NCBI GenBank assembly: GCA_024640835.1
Contig: JAHEEH010000054.1
Coordinates: forward strand, 1 to 8,678
DNA length: 8,678 nucleotides
Direction of reading: 5' to 3'
Source of the DNA: Bacteroidota bacterium
Lineage (GTDB): Bacteria > Bacteroidota > Rhodothermia > Rhodothermales > UBA10348
Each line of letters opens with the position of its first letter. Position 1 is the stretch's first letter. The notes under the pieces are model-generated. The model did not search any database, was not told the origin of the DNA, and worked only from the letters and a program-made list of their open reading frames with translations. The position numbers and the translations under genes were made by a program. Positions 4,767 to 8,678 of the stretch are shown in pieces.

Positions 4767-7691
4767 ATGCGCTCTCCCGCGTCGCTCATCGCCCTGCTGC
4801 TCTGCACCCTTCTCTTCCTCACGGAGGGTTGCGTGCCACCCCCGCGCCCCGCGCGACCTGCTCGCGAGGAGCCGGAAGCCATCGAACTGGACGAGGAGGG
4901 GAGGCAATGGGCCGAAAGCGTGCTCGATTCGCTTGATCTGGACCAGAGGGTCGCGCAGATGTTTGCCGTATCGGCACAGGGAGAGTTCGAGGCGGCGAAT
5001 CCGGAATCCCGCGAACGGACGATCCGCCTGGTTAGAGACCTGGGTCTCGGCGGCGTCATCTTCTTTCGAGGAAGTCCCCTGGAGCAGGCGGCCCTGGTGA
5101 ACGAGCTTCAATCGCTGGCCCGCGTCCCGCTCCTGGTCTCGCAGGACATGGAGTGGGGAGCGGGGATGCGCCTGGAGGGGGCCACGCGCTTCCCGATCGC
5201 GATGGCGATAGCCGCCACGGGAGACCCGCGGCTGGCCTACGATGCGGGAATGGCGACCGCAAGAGAGGCCCGGGCCACGGGTGTGAGACAGGTGTTCGCT
5301 CCGGTTGCGGATGTCAACACCGACCCGCGCAACCCCGTCATCGACACCAGGGCCTTTTCGGACCGGCCCGACCGGGTGGCGCTCTTCGTCAGTGCATTCG
5401 TGCGGGGACTCCAGGACGGCGGCGCCCTCGCCACGGTCAAGCATTTCCCCGGACACGGGGCCACGGATCTGGATTCCCACGAGGCCCTTCCCGTCTCGCG
5501 GGTCACACCGGCCGCCCTCGACTCCGTCCATCTCGTACCGTTCCGTGCTGCGCTGGCCGCGGAGGTGGCGAGCGTGATGACGGCCCACGTGGCGTTCCCG
5601 GAGGTGGACACCGGCAGCGTCCGTCCAGCGACGCTTTCCCCCACCCTCGTGAAAGCCCTCCTGCGCGATTCTCTTCGCTACAGGGGGCTCATCGTGAGCG
5701 ACGCGCTCACGATGTCCGCCGTATCCCGGTTCGCTCCTCCGTCCGACGTCGCAGTTCTGGCGGTGGAAGCAGGCGTCGACATGCTGCTCATGTCGGCCGA
5801 CGTGGACCTGGCGCACCGGGCGGTCGTGGACGCCGTGAGGGAGGGCCGCATCGACTCCACGCGCATCGAGCGGAGCGTCCGTCGCATTCTGCGGGCGAAG
5901 GCGGCCGCCGGGCTGCACCGGGACCGGATGACCGATCTCGACCGGGTACGACGGACGGTCGCGAGCGGTCGCAACGAGGCGTTGGCCGAGTTGATCGCCG
6001 AACGCAGCCTCACTCTTCTTTCCGGGGAGTTGCCCGTCGTCGGCACCCGGCCCGGCGAGCGTGTGCTGGTCGTGACCCTGTCGGACCAGGAGGGCGAACC
6101 ACCGGGGGGTGCTTTCCGAGACGCGCTGAGAGACGAAAACCCGGATGCCGAGTTGTCCTTCGTGTCCGTGGACGAGGCCACCACGACCTCGGCCCGCGCC
6201 GCCATAGCCCGTCGGTTGCCCGGTTCCGATCGCGTGATCCTCGCCGTGTACGCCTTCGCGGGACGATGGAAAAAGCGCCCGGAAACCGCGTCGGCTCTCG
6301 CACGCGTGATCGACGACCTGGCCGTCGGCGAGAAGGCGGCCACGGTCGTGGTGTTCGGAACGCCGTACATGCTGATGGAACTCCAGCGCATACCGGACCA
6401 CCTGCTGCTTGCCTACGAGGCCAGCGACGTCATGCAGCGCGCCGCGGCCGGCGCTCTCTCGGGCAGCGTCACGGTGTCGGGGCGGCTCCCGGTGACCGTT
6501 CCGTCCGCCTTCCCGTACGGATCCGGGCGATCGATCCCCGCACGCTATCCGCATCGGAACGTCCCCGAGTTCGCGGGCATGGACGGGTCCGCGCTCGCCC
6601 GCGTCGACTCCCTGATGCGGGATGCCCTGTCCCGACACGCGTTCCCCGGCGCCGCCGTCGCCGTGGGACGCGGCGGGTCGCTGGCCTACATGGCGAGCCA
6701 CGGGTATTACACCTATGAATCGGACCGGCGCATCACCGTCGATGCCGCGTTCGACCTGGCTTCCCTGACCAAGGTCGTGGCGACCACGACGGCCATGATG
6801 CTCCTCTACGAGGAGGGCCTGGTGGATCTCGAGGCTCCCGTGGCACGGTACGTCCCGGAATTCGGACAGGCCGGAAAGGAACGGGTAACCGTACGGCACC
6901 TCCTCACCCATACGGGCGGGCTCATTCCGTTCCGGGCATTCTACCAGACGGGCATCAGGACCCGGAAGGGTGTCCTGGACGCCATCTATGCCGACTCCCT
7001 CGTCTACGAACCCGGCACGGAATCCCGATACTCCGATTTCGGCCCGATCGTCCTGGCCATCCTGGTGGAGCGCATCACGGGCCAGCCCTTCGGGGAGTTT
7101 GTCCGCACGAATGTGTTCGAGCCCCTGGGAATGTGGCATACCGGCTTCCGTCGTGCCGGCGCGTTCGATCCCGCTGCCGTACCGACCGAGGTGGACGACT
7201 ATTTCCGCAAGCGGACGCTGCAGGGAGAGGTCCATGACGAGAATGCGTGGCTCCTCGGAGGCACGGCCGGCCATGCCGGGCTGTTTTCCACGCTGCGGGA
7301 CCTGTCGCGCTTCGCCACGATGATGGTTCACGAGGGCCGAGTAGGGGATCGGCAGTTCCTCCAGCCGGAAACCATCCGGTTGTTCACGACGCCCGCGGAC
7401 CCGCTCGGACGATACACCCGGGCCCTGGGCTGGGACACGCGAAGCCCCGAGGGGTACTCGAGCGCCGGCCAGCTGTTCGGTCCGCGCAGCTACGGCCACA
7501 CCGGCTTCACGGGGACCTCCATATGGATCGACCCCGACGCCCGTCTCTACGTGGTCCTCCTGGCCAATCGCGTCTACCCGACGCGCGACAATTCAGGCCA
7601 CGTACCCGTGCGGCCCGCCCTGGCCGACCTGGCCTACCTCGCCGTCCGATCCCCGCGGAGCGAGCCGATCCGGCCCTCCCCAGCCGACTGA
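4767..7691 (+). CDS. Exported fusion: NagZ-like GH3 beta-N-acetylhexosaminidase plus beta-lactamase-family serine hydrolase
   Basis: A 974-residue two-enzyme protein. Residues 1-22 are a signal peptide ending in LTEGC, a lipoprotein-like site at Cys22 with an unusual Glu at -2, followed by a Pro-rich linker. Residues about 45-385 are a GH3 barrel. KHFPGHGATDLDSH (225-238) is the NagZ-type signature with the catalytic Asp236/His238 dyad, and Asp312 in GLIVSDALTM is the expected nucleophile. Residues about 405-590 match the GH3 C-terminal domain. Residues about 605-965 are a serine beta-lactamase/PBP-like domain with SLTK (Ser666, Lys669), YSD (755-757), HTGGL (715-719) and HTG (911-913) in the KTG position. 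Both active sites look intact. The likely role is removing GlcNAc from cell-wall fragments, with the second domain acting on peptide or ester bonds; in Bacillus subtilis nagZ and the AmpC-like ybbE are separate neighbouring genes. The start is the first Met with a signal peptide after the promoter-like site. The second domain's substrate is unknown. Confidence 0.93.
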   Translation: MRSPASLIALLLCTLLFLTEGCVPPPRPARPAREEPEAIELDEEGRQWAESVLDSLDLDQRVAQMFAVSAQGEFEAANPESRERTIRLVRDLGLGGVIFFRGSPLEQAALVNELQSLARVPLLVSQDMEWGAGMRLEGATRFPIAMAIAATGDPRLAYDAGMATAREARATGVRQVFAPVADVNTDPRNPVIDTRAFSDRPDRVALFVSAFVRGLQDGGALATVKHFPGHGATDLDSHEALPVSRVTPAALDSVHLVPFRAALAAEVASVMTAHVAFPEVDTGSVRPATLSPTLVKALLRDSLRYRGLIVSDALTMSAVSRFAPPSDVAVLAVEAGVDMLLMSADVDLAHRAVVDAVREGRIDSTRIERSVRRILRAKAAAGLHRDRMTDLDRVRRTVASGRNEALAELIAERSLTLLSGELPVVGTRPGERVLVVTLSDQEGEPPGGAFRDALRDENPDAELSFVSVDEATTTSARAAIARRLPGSDRVILAVYAFAGRWKKRPETASALARVIDDLAVGEKAATVVVFGTPYMLMELQRIPDHLLLAYEASDVMQRAAAGALSGSVTVSGRLPVTVPSAFPYGSGRSIPARYPHRNVPEFAGMDGSALARVDSLMRDALSRHAFPGAAVAVGRGGSLAYMASHGYYTYESDRRITVDAAFDLASLTKVVATTTAMMLLYEEGLVDLEAPVARYVPEFGQAGKERVTVRHLLTHTGGLIPFRAFYQTGIRTRKGVLDAIYADSLVYEPGTESRYSDFGPIVLAILVERITGQPFGEFVRTNVFEPLGMWHTGFRRAGAFDPAAVPTEVDDYFRKRTLQGEVHDENAWLLGGTAGHAGLFSTLRDLSRFATMMVHEGRVGDRQFLQPETIRLFTTPADPLGRYTRALGWDTRSPEGYSSAGQLFGPRSYGHTGFTGTSIWIDPDARLYVVLLANRVYPTRDNSGHVPVRPALADLAYLAVRSPRSEPIRPSPAD

Positions 7692-7772
7692 ACGTGGCCC
7701 CCGGTGGTTCGGAACAGAATTTGACGGAGAGGTTTCGAGTTCACTTTCTGCCATCCTGTCATTCCGGCACCC
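7692..7772 (+). promoter_or_regulatory. 81-base gap before the FmdB-like gene, possible promoter
   Basis: This gap follows the GH3 stop and contains the relatively AT-rich stretch GAATTTGACGG. TTGACG (7721-7726) matches five of six bases of a -35 consensus, but the hexamer at a 17-base spacing (CTTTCT, 7744-7749) is a poor -10. There is no Shine-Dalgarno before ATG 7773 and no clear terminator hairpin with a T-run for the GH3 gene. The downstream gene may have its own weak promoter or depend on read-through. Confidence 0.22.
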
Positions 7773-8075
7773 ATGCCCACCTATTCGTACCGAAGGGCCG
7801 ACGGCACGACGTTCGACATCGAGCAACGCATCACCGAGGACGCGCTCGAAACCTGTCCCACGACCGGCCAGCCGGTCCGGCGGGTCATCACGGCAGGCGC
7901 CGGACTGGTCTTCAAGGGAAGTGGCTTCTATCTGACCGACTACGCCCGTCGCAACGGAAGTCCCTCCTCCGGCTCGAGCCCCTCCTCGAGCGACGAGTCG
8001 GCAGCGAAGGCCTCCGGCGATTCGACCGCCACGCCCACGACGGGCCCCGCGGCCGGCGCCAAGTCCGAGGACTGA
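7773..8075 (+). CDS. FmdB-family small protein with degenerate zinc ribbon
   Basis: This 100-residue protein has the unmistakable frame of the FmdB / putative regulatory zinc-ribbon family: an MPTYSYR start, a middle RRVITAGAGLVFKGSGFYLTDY (36-57) and a Ser-rich low-complexity tail (62-100). The four zinc-binding cysteines usual in this family (two CxxC pairs) are nearly all gone. The first pair is replaced by RRADG (7-11), apparently with one residue deleted. The second is CPTTG (28-32), which keeps only Cys28. Zinc binding in the usual way is therefore not possible for a monomer. The conserved GLVFKGSGFY block remains, so the protein is unlikely to be a pseudogene. The family has no firmly established general function; some members are annotated as regulators near formamidase or amidase genes. 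The ATG is chosen for the invariant MPTY start. Confidence 0.88.
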   Translation: MPTYSYRRADGTTFDIEQRITEDALETCPTTGQPVRRVITAGAGLVFKGSGFYLTDYARRNGSPSSGSSPSSSDESAAKASGDSTATPTTGPAAGAKSED

Positions 8076-8081
8076 GGCCGG

Positions 8082-8678
8082 CTACGAGCCGATGGCCGCC
8101 GCGGCGCGCACGATGCCCGCGAAGTCGTCCGCCTTCAGGCTCGCCCCGCCAATCAGGCCGCCGTTGACGTCCGGCCTCGACAGCAGATCGGCGGCGTTGT
8201 CGGGCTTCATCGATCCCCCGTACAGGATGTCCACCTGCGAGCCCACCGGGGCCCCGAGCAACTCGAGCAGGCGACTCCGGATGAAGGCGTGCATGGACGC
8301 CGCCTGATCCGGGCTCGCCGTACGGCCGGTGCCGATCGCCCAGACCGGCTCGTACGCCACGACGAGCTCGGAGGCATCGGCGATGCGAAGGTCGGCCAAC
8401 CCACGTTCCACCTGTCGACCGACCACCTCACGCTCGCGGCCCGAGTCCCTCTCGCCCAGGGTCTCCCCCACGCAGACGATCGGAACGAGCTTGTGGGCCC
8501 GGGCACGATGCACCTTGACGTTGACGCCGTCGTCCGTCTCCCCGAAGTACTGGCGCCGCTCCGAGTGTCCCAGGATCACGTAGTGACACCCGACCGATCG
8601 GAGCATGGGTCCGGAAACCGCGCCCGTGAAGGCCCCGGACTCCTCGTGGTGCATGTCCTGGGCCCCCATGCGAACGGG
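8082..8678 (-). CDS. tpiA: Triosephosphate isomerase, start lies beyond the right edge
   Basis: This is the C-terminal 198 residues of the glycolytic enzyme that interconverts dihydroxyacetone phosphate and glyceraldehyde 3-phosphate in the cytoplasm. The stop is TAG (8082-8084) and the frame is open through the window edge. The family usually has about 250 residues, so about 50 N-terminal residues, including the Asn/Lys catalytic pair, are missing here. Visible motifs are GAQDMHHEESGAFTGAVS near the edge, ILGHSERRQYFGE with the catalytic His, AYEPVWAIGTG with the catalytic Glu and the start of loop 6, and YGGSMKPDNA plus GGLIGGASL for phosphate binding. The Met at 8669 is internal (VRMGAQ), not the start. 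All visible active-site residues are normal. The gene converges on the FmdB-like gene with only 6 bases between stops. Confidence 0.97.
   Translation of the reverse strand, partial: PVRMGAQDMHHEESGAFTGAVSGPMLRSVGCHYVILGHSERRQYFGETDDGVNVKVHRARAHKLVPIVCVGETLGERDSGREREVVGRQVERGLADLRIADASELVVAYEPVWAIGTGRTASPDQAASMHAFIRSRLLELLGAPVGSQVDILYGGSMKPDNAADLLSRPDVNGGLIGGASLKADDFAGIVRAAAAIGS

Noticed and set aside
5153..6718. Plus-strand 521-codon frame within the GH3 gene.
   Set aside because: It is out of frame with the fusion enzyme and rich in Arg/Gly/Pro; it is explained by GC-rich third positions.
4626..7499. Very long open minus-strand frame that runs from antisense of the GH3 gene into the MFS gene (1415 codons in all).
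   Set aside because: The part beyond the MFS start is the mirror of a strongly supported enzyme gene. High GC codon bias removes stop codons from the opposite strand. Its translation is rich in Arg, Gly and His with no domain and no membrane or signal pattern.
7773..8075. FmdB-like gene considered as a pseudogene because of its missing cysteines.
   Set aside because: The frame is intact, the length is normal and the VFKGSGFY block is fully kept. This fits a diverged family member better than decay.
1..8678. Search by eye for CRISPR repeats, tRNA or rRNA genes, transposases, toxin-antitoxin pairs and defence genes.
   Set aside because: No direct repeat array, no tRNA-like TTCRANY context with acceptor stem, and no such protein families were seen. 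Every large frame is explained by housekeeping or transport genes.

Overview
The window is gene-dense chromosomal DNA of high GC content. Eight genes are visible: two are cut by the window edges and six are complete. Gaps are short, and no stretch over 300 bases lacks a gene. I see no RNA genes, CRISPR array, insertion sequence, transposase, phage gene or attachment site.

The likely host is a high-GC bacterium of the Bacteroidota/Rhodothermota/Gemmatimonadota neighbourhood. Three things point there: a GH3 glycosidase fused to a serine beta-lactamase-like domain in one exported protein, an FmdB-type protein whose zinc ribbon has lost its cysteine pairs, and stand-alone genes that mostly lack a Shine-Dalgarno sequence. 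This assignment is inference from family knowledge. The phylum cannot be fixed from the sequence alone.

Region 1 (1-2950, plus strand) is a tightly packed operon. It holds the tail of a heme O synthase-like prenyltransferase (ctaB/cyoE), an ABC-2 ATPase, its ABC-2 permease, and rlmN, a radical-SAM methyltransferase acting on 23S rRNA and tRNA. Each junction has overlapping stop and start codons (ATGA, GTGA, TAGTG), so translation is probably coupled. The ABC pair next to ctaB may serve cytochrome oxidase or heme biogenesis, or may simply be a drug-type exporter.

Region 2 (2951-3251) holds a promoter-like -10 element and a small two-helix membrane protein of unknown function. It ends against the convergent gene that follows.

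Region 3 (3252-7691) is a divergent pair. A 14-helix DHA2-type MFS exporter lies on the minus strand. On the plus strand is a 974-residue exported fusion of a NagZ-like beta-N-acetylhexosaminidase and a penicillin-binding/beta-lactamase-like serine hydrolase, probably used in peptidoglycan turnover. They share a 141-base intergenic region.

Region 4 (7692-8678) holds the FmdB-like protein, convergent and only 6 bases away from tpiA (triosephosphate isomerase), whose start lies beyond the right edge.

Most of this is ordinary housekeeping. The best candidates for a second look are the two-enzyme fusion, the cysteine-poor FmdB protein, the small membrane protein and the ctaB-ABC-rlmN coupling. 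I found no convincing new defence or mobile system.
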